Below, in pieces: positions 1 through 7,627 of a stretch of DNA of 64,000 nucleotides. Where the stretch lies: positions 1-64,000 of the forward strand of contig JANOFU010000083.1 of NCBI GenBank assembly GCA_031413815.1, in the 5' to 3' direction. The translations under genes and the position numbers were made by a program. Within the stretch, counting starts at the first letter, position 1; the number at the start of each line of letters is the position of its first letter. This DNA is from JAGVSR01 sp031413815 (GTDB lineage: Bacteria; Pseudomonadota; Alphaproteobacteria; Rhizobiales; Hyphomicrobiaceae). Below the pieces are notes generated by a model that worked only from the letters and a program-made list of their open reading frames with translations, did no database searches and had not been told where the DNA came from.

Positions 1-400
1 CGGCGGCGGCTAAGTTCCCGCCAAGCCGCCCTGTCTGCTCGCCGAACATTTTGATCGGACCAAGCCCCGTGTCGATCAGGACGAGCTTGTCGCCCGTGTT
101 CACCACCAGTGCGTTCTGCTGGAGCACGACGCCGTCCGCCGATTGAAAATGCGGTTTCAGCGTCGCGGCCAGCTCGTCTTTTGGGGTCCCGAGAATGACT
201 TTACTTGCGTCTCCGATCGGCAGCGGGCCATCTGAGACGACGGTGATCTGCATGCTGCCGTGCATGAAGGTGTAGAAGGCGGGCGCGCGGGTTTCGAGGA
301 ACGGCGCTTTGGCGTGCGCGAGCGAGGGCATCGCAGACGCGCCGAGGGTTGCCAGACTTGCCACAGAGAATTCACGGCGGGTGAGTTTCAATGACGACAT
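1..400 (-). CDS. MBL-fold metallo-hydrolase, Tat-type export signal (3' part cut off by window edge)
   Basis: The reading frame opens with ATG at 400 and runs off the window start, giving about 133 residues. The N-terminus MSSLKLTRREFSVASLATLG has a twin-arginine motif followed by a hydrophobic stretch ending in SLAHA, so the product is probably exported by the Tat route. Later, the segment VVNTGDKLVLIDTGLGP is the typical first half of a metallo-beta-lactamase fold (the strand leading to an Asp-Thr-Gly turn). The HxHxDH zinc motif would lie beyond the window edge, so catalytic competence cannot be judged. It lies downstream of hisA on the same strand, where related genomes often carry hisF. 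Substrate unknown. Confidence 0.75.
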   Translation of the reverse strand, partial: MSSLKLTRREFSVASLATLGASAMPSLAHAKAPFLETRAPAFYTFMHGSMQITVVSDGPLPIGDASKVILGTPKDELAATLKPHFQSADGVVLQQNALVVNTGDKLVLIDTGLGPIKMFGEQTGRLGGNLAAA

Positions 401-469
401 GCGGGGGTTCCTCGGATGTTCCTGATCGAGAGTTAGCAGTTCGCTGTGATTACGATATGGCAGACAGCA

Positions 470-1198
470 CTATTGCCCGGCGAGAATCGCCAGCGCCTCT
501 TTCGGGTCAATGCGCCCATCATAAACCGCACGGCCGGTGATTGCGCCTTCGAGCATGCGGTACTCCGGCTGCAAGAGTGCCTTCACGTCATCTATCGACG
601 CTAGGCCACCCGACGCGATCACCGGAATGGACGTGGCGCGTGCGAGCTCAGCGGTGGCCGCCAGGTTCAGGCCTTTGAGCACGCCATCCCGCTCGATGTC
701 GGTGTAGATGATGGCCGCAACGCCGGCATCTTCGAAGCGTCGGGCGAGGTCAATCGCCGTCAATTCCGATGTCTCTGCCCAGCCTTCAACAGCGACCTTA
801 CCGCCCTTGGCGTCGATACCGACGGCGATGCGGCCGGGGAACTGCTGGCAGGCGTCCCTGACGAGTGCTGGGTCGCGCACGGCGATGGTGCCGAGAATGA
901 CGCGAGCAATGCCCTTGGTGAGCCAACTGTCGATGGTGGCAAGGTCACGGATGCCGCCGCCAAGCTGCACCGGCATTGCCACGGCGGCCAGAATGGCGTC
1001 GACCGCCGCGCCGTTGACGGGCCGGCCGGCGAAGGCGCCATTGAGGTCGACAATATGCAGATATTTGAAGCCCTGGCGCTCAAACTGGACCGCCTGATCG
1101 GCGGGGTCGTCGTTGAAGACGGTGGCCTGGCTCATGTCGCCGAGTTTCAGGCGGACGCATTTGCCGTCTTTGAGGTCGATGGCAGGGAATAGGATCAC
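470..1198 (-). CDS. hisA: Phosphoribosylformimino-5-aminoimidazole carboxamide ribotide isomerase HisA
   Basis: HisA catalyses the fourth step of histidine synthesis, an Amadori isomerisation of ProFAR to PRFAR in the cytosol. The protein is 242 residues with a GTG start at 1198. The frame is open to an ATG at 1342, but the HisA family begins exactly at the ILFPAIDLKDGKCVRL segment, so the upstream codons (including an ATG at 1231) are unlikely to be used. The catalytic Asp lies in FPAIDLKDG and the second in YTDIERDG; phosphate-binding glycines appear in QLGGGIRD and IASGGL. It is separated from hisH by three genes on the opposite strand, and hisF does not follow it, so it is probably expressed from its own promoter here. 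Confidence 0.95.
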   Translation of the reverse strand: MILFPAIDLKDGKCVRLKLGDMSQATVFNDDPADQAVQFERQGFKYLHIVDLNGAFAGRPVNGAAVDAILAAVAMPVQLGGGIRDLATIDSWLTKGIARVILGTIAVRDPALVRDACQQFPGRIAVGIDAKGGKVAVEGWAETSELTAIDLARRFEDAGVAAIIYTDIERDGVLKGLNLAATAELARATSIPVIASGGLASIDDVKALLQPEYRMLEGAITGRAVYDGRIDPKEALAILAGQ

Positions 1199-1297
1199 GG
1201 ACGCTCTCTTGCCGCCGGGCTGTCCGGCCATAACTTTGCTGTTGTTGGCTGCGATCAATCGCCTTTGCCGATAGCCGTCAAGTGTCCAGGTCCACCC

Positions 1298-1609
1298 ATG
1301 TCCATCGCGTTCGTTGATACCCCGCCGCAAATCATCGTCCATCGCCCTCTCACAGAGGCCGATGCCATCGATATCTGGATCGCGCGCTGGCTAGGCGTGC
1401 GCCGCAAAGACCTGTTGGCGCGCTATGCCTGCGACCCGCGCCGTCTCTACGAAATCTGGGAAGGCGCACGCTTTCCGGGCAGTCGTGACAGGGCGTTGAC
1501 CGCATTCGGCGAACGCTTTCCAACACGTCTGGATCAGGTTGACGTGAGCCCCCACCGGCGGATCCCGATGCGAACGGCCAGCCCAGATCAGCTCCGCCTG
1601 TTCGATTAA
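1298..1609 (+). CDS. Hypothetical protein, 103 aa
   Basis: A 103-residue product starting with MSIAFVDTPPQIIVHRPLTE. The frame extends slightly upstream, but ATG 1298 gives the more natural N-terminus. The central part (IARWLGVRRKDLLARYACDPRRLYEIWEGARFPGSRDRALTAF) is helical and basic; this could be a small DNA-binding or partner-binding protein, but I recognise no family with certainty. It lies divergently from hisA (start 1198) with about 100 bases between the two start codons, and is the first of three plus-strand small genes that split hisA from hisH. Confidence 0.6.
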   Translation: MSIAFVDTPPQIIVHRPLTEADAIDIWIARWLGVRRKDLLARYACDPRRLYEIWEGARFPGSRDRALTAFGERFPTRLDQVDVSPHRRIPMRTASPDQLRLFD

Positions 1610-1820
1610 CCAAAATCCGCCCACTTTGACCTCATGCAACTCAGTAATATGCTGATATTGCAGAGATATTTATTTGCCTTGCGGGATTGAGAACAAAATC
1701 AGAACTTTCGCTAGACGGAGGCCGCGACTCGGGGCATGTTCTTCCTATGTTCACGGCCATAGAGCCGCCCCCGCCGATCGCGTAAAGTCCTTGTTCCCCA
1801 GCCCCCGGAGAGCCCCCGCC

Positions 1821-2183
1821 ATGCGCACGTTCCTCATCTCATACGACCTCGCTAAGCCCCACCTAACTAAGCACGTTATCGCGCAGGCGATTATGAGCCT
1901 CGGCGCGAGCTGGGCTCGCCCGCTCGAGACCACATGGTACGTGCGGTCGGAAGAAAACGAAGAAGCACTGGAGGCCTGGCTGTCGCGGTTTATCGAGACC
2001 GAGGACGGGCTGCTGATTCAGGCGGTGAAAGACGATGCGATCATGACCAACACATCGTTGCGCTGGTTCCGTCAGCGCCGCGCTGGGATCGATGTCGCCG
2101 AGCACACCAATGTTATTGCCTTCCCGCTGCCGGCTCCGCTGGCGACGGACGCACCCGAGTTGCCGTTCGCAAGAGCGAGCTAA
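1821..2183 (+). CDS. Cas2-like / SinR-family small protein, stand-alone
   Basis: A 120-residue protein with a good ribosome site (GGAGAG) ahead of ATG 1821. The first strand RTFLISYDLAKP and the pattern of small ferredoxin-like helices and strands, ending in NTSLRWFRQRR, resemble the Cas2/VapD-like fold and the proteins often labelled SinR family in Hyphomicrobiales. This is a fold-level resemblance by eye, not a database result. No cas1, other cas gene or repeat array is visible nearby, so a CRISPR role is not supported. A small AATAT-GCTG-ATATT palindrome lies at 1646-1659, some 160 bases upstream, and might be an operator. Function unknown. Confidence 0.6.
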   Translation: MRTFLISYDLAKPHLTKHVIAQAIMSLGASWARPLETTWYVRSEENEEALEAWLSRFIETEDGLLIQAVKDDAIMTNTSLRWFRQRRAGIDVAEHTNVIAFPLPAPLATDAPELPFARAS

Positions 2184-2218
2184 ACCGGATTGTCGCCTCA
2201 CCGACGCTGATCCTCAGC

Positions 2219-2258
2219 GGCCCCCGTCATCGTGGATGATGGGGGCCGTTAACGTTTT
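2219..2258 (+). terminator. Rho-independent terminator
   Basis: A 12-13 bp stem, GGCCCCCGTCATC pairing with GATGATGGGGGCC (one G-T pair), with a 3-base loop and a following T-rich stretch. It lies 35 bases after the stop of the Cas2-like gene. Confidence 0.8.
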
Positions 2259-2348
2259 GTGATCGACGTCGATTCGCGAATCACCGTTTTTGGAATGAAT
2301 TGATGGTTGCAGCGTTGTTCGGTGGACTGATTTATGTGAGATTTCTGC

Positions 2349-2684
2349 ATGAACACGCATGTGATCACTTTTGCTCCAGGACACAAAAATGAGGTGCGCG
2401 AATTTCTCGGCCTCTTGATCCCCGGCGTGGCGATGTCCTACCGGGTGGACAGCAGGGGCGTCTGGCAGATCCAAAGCTTATTGTCAGCAGCTCAGGTCGC
2501 AGCGCGGCTGTCGCAATGGGCCAGCCGGGGCGAGCAACTGGTCGTCCGGCAGATGGACGCGGCGGAGGTCAATGAGATCGAGACCTTCGACGACTGGCAA
2601 AGTGGTCAGATGATTGCGCCGTTCTCCCCAATCGCAGGGCTTGTAGCGCAGACGCGAAAGCCGGTGTTCCGGTCCTCGATTTAG
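2349..2684 (+). CDS. Hypothetical protein, 111 aa
   Basis: ATG 2349 opens a 111-residue frame (MNTHVITFAPGHKNEVREFL...) ending just 13 bases before the hisH stop codon on the other strand. It has no signal peptide or membrane segment. The N-terminal half alternates predicted strands and helices (VITFAPG, AMSYRVDSRGVWQIQ) and the middle contains ARLSQWASRGEQLVVRQMD. I do not recognise the family. Third of the three plus-strand genes inserted between hisA and hisH. It follows a terminator, so it probably has its own promoter in 2260-2348, an AT-richer stretch. Confidence 0.55.
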   Translation: MNTHVITFAPGHKNEVREFLGLLIPGVAMSYRVDSRGVWQIQSLLSAAQVAARLSQWASRGEQLVVRQMDAAEVNEIETFDDWQSGQMIAPFSPIAGLVAQTRKPVFRSSI

Positions 2685-2696
2685 CCATTCACAAAC

Positions 2697-3350
2697 TTAA
2701 GGCCGCCAGCTCAGAAAATTCGCAAGCAGCTTGAGGCCGAGCCTCTGGCTCTTTTCCGGATGGAACTGGGTGCCGGCGATATTGTCCCGGCCGGCCATTG
2801 CGGTCACGGGCCCCCCGTAGTTCGTTTCGGCGAGGATGTCAGATGGACTACAGCTCGCCAAGTGGAACGAATGCACGAAGTAGGCGTGCCAGCCACTGGG
2901 CCCCGTCTCGATGCCTTCAAGAAGAGCATGGGGAGCCGCCACGTCGAGCGTGTTCCAGCCCATATGTGGGATCTTGAGACTGGGATCGCTCGGGCGGATT
3001 GGCTGCACGTCGCCGGCAATCCAACCCAGGCCCTGTGTCACCTCGTGTTCGAGACCGCGCGTCGCCATCAACTGCATGCCCACGCAAATACCGAGAAATG
3101 GCCGTTGCTTTATGCGAACGGCATCTTCGAGTGCGGCCCGCATGCCTGGAACCGAATCGAGCCCCCGTTTGCAATCTGCGAATGCGCCAACACCGGGCAG
3201 CACGACCCGATCGGCTGTGGCAACGGCTTTTGGGTCTGAGGTGACGCGTATAACTGTGTTCGCCTCGCTTTCGCGAGCGGCGCGTTCAAACGCTTTGTTG
3301 GCGGAATGGAGATTGCCGGATCCGTAGTCAATAATCGCGACGCTTTGCAT
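2697..3350 (-). CDS. hisH: Imidazole glycerol phosphate synthase, glutaminase subunit HisH
   Basis: HisH releases ammonia from glutamine and channels it to HisF, which makes imidazole glycerol phosphate and AICAR. The 217-residue protein is a class I glutamine amidotransferase: oxyanion region VVLPGVGAF, nucleophile elbow LGICVGMQLM with the catalytic Cys, and the His-Glu pair in GTQFHPEKSQ. It starts 9 bases after the stop of the DUF2628 gene and is co-directional with hisB and DUF2628, so the three form an operon. The partner gene hisF is not in the window. Confidence 0.96.
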   Translation of the reverse strand: MQSVAIIDYGSGNLHSANKAFERAARESEANTVIRVTSDPKAVATADRVVLPGVGAFADCKRGLDSVPGMRAALEDAVRIKQRPFLGICVGMQLMATRGLEHEVTQGLGWIAGDVQPIRPSDPSLKIPHMGWNTLDVAAPHALLEGIETGPSGWHAYFVHSFHLASCSPSDILAETNYGGPVTAMAGRDNIAGTQFHPEKSQRLGLKLLANFLSWRP

Positions 3351-3359
3351 ATTGAGATC

Positions 3360-3917
3360 TTAAGCGTCTGCGCCGAACAGTCTGCGCCAGCTGCGCTCTT
3401 GTCCCAAGGTCGCGGTGCCGAGCGCCGTTGCAGCCGTACCGGCCAGGGTGCCGCCGGTATCGCGCTGTCCCACCGAGCCAGAGAGTGCGGGTTGTGCTGG
3501 CAGCCACGATTCGAAGAAGCGGCGTTCGCACTCGGACAAATTGCGGCCTGTGACCGAGCTAATCTCCTGCCAGCCGCGCCAAGACAACAACGCGCGTCTT
3601 AGAGTTGAGGCTTCAAAACCGATGAAAACGTGCAGCGCCAAGACCGCGAGTAGGATCGACTGGGTGGATGCGCCGGTCGCGGACAGGATCGCAGAAATTA
3701 GTGTGACTGCGCCCAGATATGCGCCGAGCGCGGCCCATTCACCGCCTGTTATGAAGTGCAGGGGCGGAAAAACGGCGGCACTGAACGTAAAGCCGTCTTT
3801 CACGAACACGAGCTTTTCCGCCCGATCAACACGATCAGACGGAGGTTCCGGGCTCTCATGCACCGTGTAGACGTCCACGTGATGGTTATCCTTGGCGCGA
3901 AGCAACAACCCAATCAT
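3360..3917 (-). CDS. DUF2628 family membrane protein
   Basis: A 185-residue protein starting at ATG 3917, whose ATGA overlaps the hisB stop. The opening MIGLLLRAKDNHHVDVYTVHESPEPP and the segment KLVFVKDGFTFSAAVFPPLH match the usual start of DUF2628 proteins, which in Hyphomicrobiales sit inside the his operon. Two hydrophobic stretches (WAALGAYLGAVTLISAILSA and SILLAVLALHVFIGFEA) predict inner-membrane segments. An apparently longer frame upstream overlaps hisB and is not used. Role unknown; the translational coupling to hisB suggests coordinated expression rather than a proven part in histidine synthesis. Confidence 0.85.
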   Translation of the reverse strand: MIGLLLRAKDNHHVDVYTVHESPEPPSDRVDRAEKLVFVKDGFTFSAAVFPPLHFITGGEWAALGAYLGAVTLISAILSATGASTQSILLAVLALHVFIGFEASTLRRALLSWRGWQEISSVTGRNLSECERRFFESWLPAQPALSGSVGQRDTGGTLAGTAATALGTATLGQERSWRRLFGADA

Positions 3918-4510
3918 ACTGCGAGCGTCCCCTTTGTCGATGGCACCCGGCCTGCTTGTCGCGGGTCGATCGAAATGGCCAGACGCAAGGCGCGCGCCAG
4001 ACCTTTGTAGCAGGTTTCGGCGATATGGTGATTGTTGTCGCCGTAGAGGTTGTGAATGTGCAGGGTGACGCCAGCGTTCTGCGCAAACGCTTGAAACCAC
4101 TCGCGGAAAAGCTCGGTGTCCATTTCGCCCAGCTTGTCGCGGGAAAAATTTACGCTCCAGATGAGATACGGCCGGCCGGACACATCGACGGCCACCCGCG
4201 TTAACGTCTCATCCATCGGCAAATGAACGTCCGCATAACGCGTGATGCCGGACTTGTCGCCAAGCGCCTTGGCAAAAGCCTGGCCGAGAACAATGCCGGT
4301 ATCTTCCGTCGTGTGGTGGAAGTCGATATGCAAGTCGCCCTTGGCCGCCAACTTGATGTCGATCATCGAGTGGCGCGCCAGCTGTTCCAGCATGTGATCG
4401 AGAAAGCCGATACCGGTCTTGATCTCGAACACGCCGGTGCCGTCGAGATCAATACTCGCGACAATCTCGGTCTCTTTGGTTTTGCGCGAAATGGTCGCTT
4501 GCCGCTTCAC
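3914..4510 (-). CDS. hisB: Imidazoleglycerol-phosphate dehydratase HisB (monofunctional)
   Basis: Dehydrates imidazole glycerol phosphate to imidazole acetol phosphate, the sixth step of histidine synthesis. At 198 residues this is the monofunctional form, without the phosphatase domain of enteric HisB. The two metal-binding repeats are visible as DFHHTTEDTGIVLGQA and DNNHHIAETCYKGLARAL, with the HxxED / HHxxE ligands for manganese. It heads the hisB-DUF2628-hisH operon and is divergent from hslV across 165 bases that must hold both promoters. Confidence 0.97.
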   Translation of the reverse strand: MKRQATISRKTKETEIVASIDLDGTGVFEIKTGIGFLDHMLEQLARHSMIDIKLAAKGDLHIDFHHTTEDTGIVLGQAFAKALGDKSGITRYADVHLPMDETLTRVAVDVSGRPYLIWSVNFSRDKLGEMDTELFREWFQAFAQNAGVTLHIHNLYGDNNHHIAETCYKGLARALRLAISIDPRQAGRVPSTKGTLAV

Positions 4511-4675
4511 GTCGGTCCTCGCCGTAGTGGAGCGTCAAGGTGCCGGGCCCCGCGCCCGTTCTTGCGTCCGTGATCCCATGCGTTTAACAGCTAATCGGCC
4601 GTCGTTCCATAGGTCCGCACGCGTCCGGGCTGCTCTTGATTTGGGATTGGCGAATGCAGACATCATGGATCACAG

Positions 4676-5239
4676 ATGAGCACGCAATTCCAAGACAGCA
4701 CCGTCCCAACCTGGCACGGAACGACGATTTTGACCGTCCGCAAGGGCGGAAAAGTGGTGATAGCGGGCGATGGGCAGGTCAGTCTTGGACAGACGGTCAT
4801 TAAGGCCAATGCCAAAAAAGTCCGCAGGCTCGGCAAGGGCGACGTGATCGGCGGGTTCGCGGGCGCAACCGCGGATGCGTTTACGCTCTTTGAGCGCCTC
4901 GAAGCCAAGCTCGAACAGTATCCCGGACAATTGACGCGTGCGTGCGTTGAGCTGGCGAAAGACTGGCGAACGGACCGCTATCTGCGCCGTCTCGAAGCGA
5001 TGATGATTGTCGCCGATCGCGAGTCGACGCTGGTGCTGACCGGAACCGGCGACGTTCTGGAACCAGAGAAGCACGTCATGGGCATCGGCTCGGGCGGCAT
5101 GTATGCGCTGTCGGCCGCCCGCGCATTGATTGATCAGCCTCTCGAAGCAGAGGAGATCGCGCGCAAGGCCATGGCGATCGCAGCGGAGATTTGCGTGTAT
5201 ACCAACACCAATCTGGTGGTGGAAACGCTGGATGGCTGA
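4676..5239 (+). CDS. hslV: ATP-dependent protease peptidase subunit HslV (ClpQ)
   Basis: The threonine protease ring of the HslUV complex, which degrades misfolded and regulatory proteins in the cytosol. The 187-residue protein contains HGTTILTVRKGGKVVIAGDG, where the first Thr of TTILTVRKGG is the expected catalytic nucleophile, and GIGSGGMYALSAARAL near the C-terminus. Thirteen or so residues precede the nucleophile instead of the single Met seen in E. coli, so a short propeptide would have to be removed; this extension is common in annotated alphaproteobacterial HslV. Followed by a GNAT gene whose start overlaps the hslV stop, then hslU. Confidence 0.95.
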   Translation: MSTQFQDSTVPTWHGTTILTVRKGGKVVIAGDGQVSLGQTVIKANAKKVRRLGKGDVIGGFAGATADAFTLFERLEAKLEQYPGQLTRACVELAKDWRTDRYLRRLEAMMIVADRESTLVLTGTGDVLEPEKHVMGIGSGGMYALSAARALIDQPLEAEEIARKAMAIAAEICVYTNTNLVVETLDG

Positions 5240-5716
5240 CACGTATGAGTTCCGCACGTTTACGGCTGCCGATCTGCCGTTGATGGAGCAGTGGTTGGCC
5301 CGGCCACACGTGGCAGAATGGTGGGGTGATCCCGCCGAGCAACTCGCGCTTGTGCGCGAAGATATCGATCACCCTGATATGGACCAGTATCTTGTTCTCA
5401 CCGGCGGCAAGCCTTTTGCTTACTTGCAATGCTACACCCTCGGCGTGTGGAACGAAGGGTTCGGTCTGCAGCCGGCCGGTTCGCGGGGCATCGATCAATC
5501 GATTGGCGAGCCTGATATGGTGAGCTGCGGACACGGCACAGCATTCATCCGGCAGTTCGTTCGCGGGCTCTTCGCTCGTGGAATTCCCCGCGTCTTGACG
5601 GATCCGATCCGGAGAATGCGCGCGCCATCCGGTGTTATGAGAAAGCTGGCTTTATCCGTGATCGCCTCGTCAATACGCCCGATGGCGTTGCACTGTTGAT
5701 GGTACAAGACCCATGA
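5232..5716 (+). pseudogene. GNAT acetyltransferase (AAC(6')-like), apparent one-base deletion
   Basis: Starts at ATG 5232, overlapping the hslV stop. The frame encodes a GNAT of the aminoglycoside 6'-acetyltransferase type: FRTFTAADLPLMEQWLARPH, VAEWWGDP, then GIDQSIGEPDMVSCGHGTAFIR, and FARGIPRVLTDP. At 5601-5612 the frame shifts: inserting one G (restoring GATCCG-GATCCG) lets the reading continue as DPENARAIRCYEKAGFIRDR and end at TGA 5716, giving 161 residues and an ATGA overlap with hslU. As written, the frame instead runs into an unrelated tail ending at 5699. Either a real inactivating deletion or a sequencing error; the conserved C-terminus in the second frame shows the gene was functional until recently. 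Confidence 0.8.
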
Positions 5717-7026
5717 CCACGTTCTCTCCCCGCGAAATTGTCTCGGAACTCGACCGCTACATCGTGGGGCAAAACGACGCCAAGCGTGCGGTCGCGATTG
5801 CGTTGCGCAATCGCTGGCGGCGCCAGCAATTGACGGGTGATTTGCGCGAAGAGGTTCTGCCGAAGAATATTCTCATGATCGGGCCAACGGGTGTCGGTAA
5901 GACCGAGATCTCGCGCCGCTTGGCACGGCTTGCGGGCGCGCCGTTCCTCAAGGTCGAAGCCACCAAGTTCACGGAAGTTGGCTATGTCGGCCGCGATGTT
6001 GATAGCATCATTCGTGATCTCGTCGAAGTCGGCATGGGCTTGATGCGCGATGGCAAGCGCAAAGAGGTTCAGGCCAAAGCCGAGAAGAATGCCGAAGAGC
6101 GGGTGCTCGATGCGCTGGTGGGCGCGGCGTCCTCCCCCGGCACGCGTGAAAGCTTCCGCAAGAAGTTGCGGGCCAATGAACTCAACGACAAAGACATCGA
6201 AATCATGGTCGCAGACACGGGCGGCGGCATGCCGATGTTTGAGATTCCCGGTATGCCGCCCGGCTCAGGCGGGGCGATCAATCTCGGCGATATGCTGTCG
6301 AAAGCGATGGGCAGCCGCACCAAACCGCGGCGGATGACGGTGAAGGACAGCTTTGAGGTTTTGATCGCTGAGGAAAGCGACAAGCTGATCGACACGGACT
6401 CGCTCGCCAGTGAGGCGGTGCGTGCCGTGGAGAACAACGGCATCGTGTTCTTGGACGAGATCGACAAGGTTTGCTCGCGCTCCGACCAGGGGCGGGCGGG
6501 TGCTGACGTCAGCCGCGAAGGCGTGCAGCGGGATTTGCTGCCGCTCATCGAAGGCACGACGGTCTCAACGAAGTATGGGCCAGTGAAAACAGACCATGTT
6601 CTGTTTATTGCGTCGGGCGCCTTTCATGTCGCCAAGCCTTCCGATTTGCTGCCGGAACTACAGGGCCGCTTGCCCATTCGCGTGGAGTTGAGTGCGCTGA
6701 CACGAGAAGATTTGCGGCGCATTCTCACCGAGCCAGAGTCCAGCCTGATCAAGCAATACATCGCGTTGATGGCGACGGAAGGCGTCACGCTGACTTTCAG
6801 CGACGATGCGATTGACGCGCTGGCGGATGCTGCTGTGCTTGTGAACTCGACGGTTGAGAACATTGGCGCGCGGCGATTGCAGACGGTGATGGAGCGCGTT
6901 CTGGATGAGATTTCATTCGAAGCCTCAGACCGCAATGGCCAGACGGTGCCGATTGATGCAGCCTACGTGACCGAGCGGATTGGGGCGCTGGCCAAGAACA
7001 CCGATCTGTCGAAGTTTATTCTTTGA
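5713..7026 (+). CDS. hslU: ATP-dependent protease ATPase subunit HslU (ClpY)
   Basis: AAA+ unfoldase that binds HslV, unfolds substrates with ATP and threads them into the protease. The 437-residue protein opens with FSPREIVSELDRYIVGQNDAKRA, has Walker A GPTGVGKTE, the GYVGRDV pore loop region, Walker B IVFLDEIDK, and ends with LSKFIL, the C-terminal tail that docks in HslV. The I-domain (about residues 110-230) has a Gly/Met/Pro-rich loop. ATG 5713 overlaps the ancestral GNAT stop. A perfect palindrome just after the stop (7033-7059) may end transcription. Confidence 0.97.
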   Translation: MTTFSPREIVSELDRYIVGQNDAKRAVAIALRNRWRRQQLTGDLREEVLPKNILMIGPTGVGKTEISRRLARLAGAPFLKVEATKFTEVGYVGRDVDSIIRDLVEVGMGLMRDGKRKEVQAKAEKNAEERVLDALVGAASSPGTRESFRKKLRANELNDKDIEIMVADTGGGMPMFEIPGMPPGSGGAINLGDMLSKAMGSRTKPRRMTVKDSFEVLIAEESDKLIDTDSLASEAVRAVENNGIVFLDEIDKVCSRSDQGRAGADVSREGVQRDLLPLIEGTTVSTKYGPVKTDHVLFIASGAFHVAKPSDLLPELQGRLPIRVELSALTREDLRRILTEPESSLIKQYIALMATEGVTLTFSDDAIDALADAAVLVNSTVENIGARRLQTVMERVLDEISFEASDRNGQTVPIDAAYVTERIGALAKNTDLSKFIL

Positions 7027-7032
7027 GCGGCC

Positions 7033-7059
7033 GGTGTCTGACCCTTTGGGTCAGACACC
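7033..7059. repeat. GGTGTCTGAC-type palindrome, possible hslU terminator
   Basis: Perfect inverted repeat with 12-base arms (GGTGTCTGACCC) and a TTT loop, starting 7 bases after the hslU stop. It belongs to a dispersed family seen at 7090, 7586, 21681, 50322, 55936 and 56031. No long T-run follows, so a terminator role is possible but not clear. Confidence 0.75.
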
Positions 7060-7089
7060 GAAGCGAAGGACCCGAAGCCCGTGTTCCGA

Positions 7090-7115
7090 GTGTCTGACCC
7101 GGAGTGTCAGACACC
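7090..7115. repeat. GGTGTCTGAC-type palindrome, second copy
   Basis: GTGTCTGAC and GTCAGACAC arms separated by 7 bases, about 30 bases after the first palindrome. The region 7116-7275 shows no other structure that I can interpret. Confidence 0.65.
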
Positions 7116-7275
7116 CACCGCACGAATCTTTGCGCCCACGAAACCGTGAGCGACTTGTTATCACTCAAGAACTTGAACGCAGTCCCCTGCCGCCCATCTG
7201 GTGGATCATGAGGTCTCGTCCTGCCTTCACATCGAAGCTGCAGGGCGCTGGTCAGGGTTCCAACGGGAGAATGAT

Positions 7276-7578
7276 GTGATCAACTTTGATGAAATCGCCG
7301 GGCACGCGGAAGGACTTTTCGGCGCCGCGGAAGGTCTGACGGGTTTGGTGCCTGAGCAGCTGCAGGACGTTCTTCAATCCGCAGGGATCGATCCGCAAGC
7401 GTTGCTCGAGATGCCGTTCGACCAGGTCACGCAACTGCTGGCTGACAACGGCATTGATCTCGCAAATTTGGATCAGGCGCAGGTGATGGAGCTCGTTCAG
7501 CAACTGGCCGGCGGTGAGCAGAGTGGCATCACCGAGAGTGTCACGGGCGGGCTTGGGAGCCTATTCTCGCGAGGGTAA
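7276..7578 (+). CDS. Hypothetical protein, 100 aa, acidic helical
   Basis: GTG 7276, preceded by a good ribosome site (GGGAGA), starts a 100-residue acidic protein: VINFDEIAGHAEGLFGAAEGL, then LVPEQLQDVLQSAGIDPQALLEMPFDQVTQLLADNGID. The Leu/Gln/Asp-rich helices with GID turns resemble short helical bundle proteins; the C-terminus is Gly/Ser-rich (SVTGGLGSLFSRG). No membrane segment. The frame extends upstream to 7201 but without a ribosome site. I do not recognise a family. It is flanked on both sides by dispersed palindromes. Confidence 0.6.
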   Translation: MINFDEIAGHAEGLFGAAEGLTGLVPEQLQDVLQSAGIDPQALLEMPFDQVTQLLADNGIDLANLDQAQVMELVQQLAGGEQSGITESVTGGLGSLFSRG

Positions 7579-7585
7579 CGCGATG

Positions 7586-7612
7586 GGTGTCTGGCACTTT
7601 GGGTCAGGCACC
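7586..7612. repeat. GGTGTCTGGCAC-type palindrome, diverged copy
   Basis: GGTGTCTGGCAC, TTT loop, then GGGTCAGGCACC; same layout as the 7033 element with G/A substitutions. It lies 8 bases after the stop of the 100-aa protein gene. Confidence 0.6.
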
Positions 7613-7627
7613 GAAGCTCCAATTCTC

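Noticed and set aside
1821..2183. CRISPR-Cas system
   Set aside because: Only a Cas2-like fold; no cas1, no other cas genes and no regularly spaced repeats in the window.
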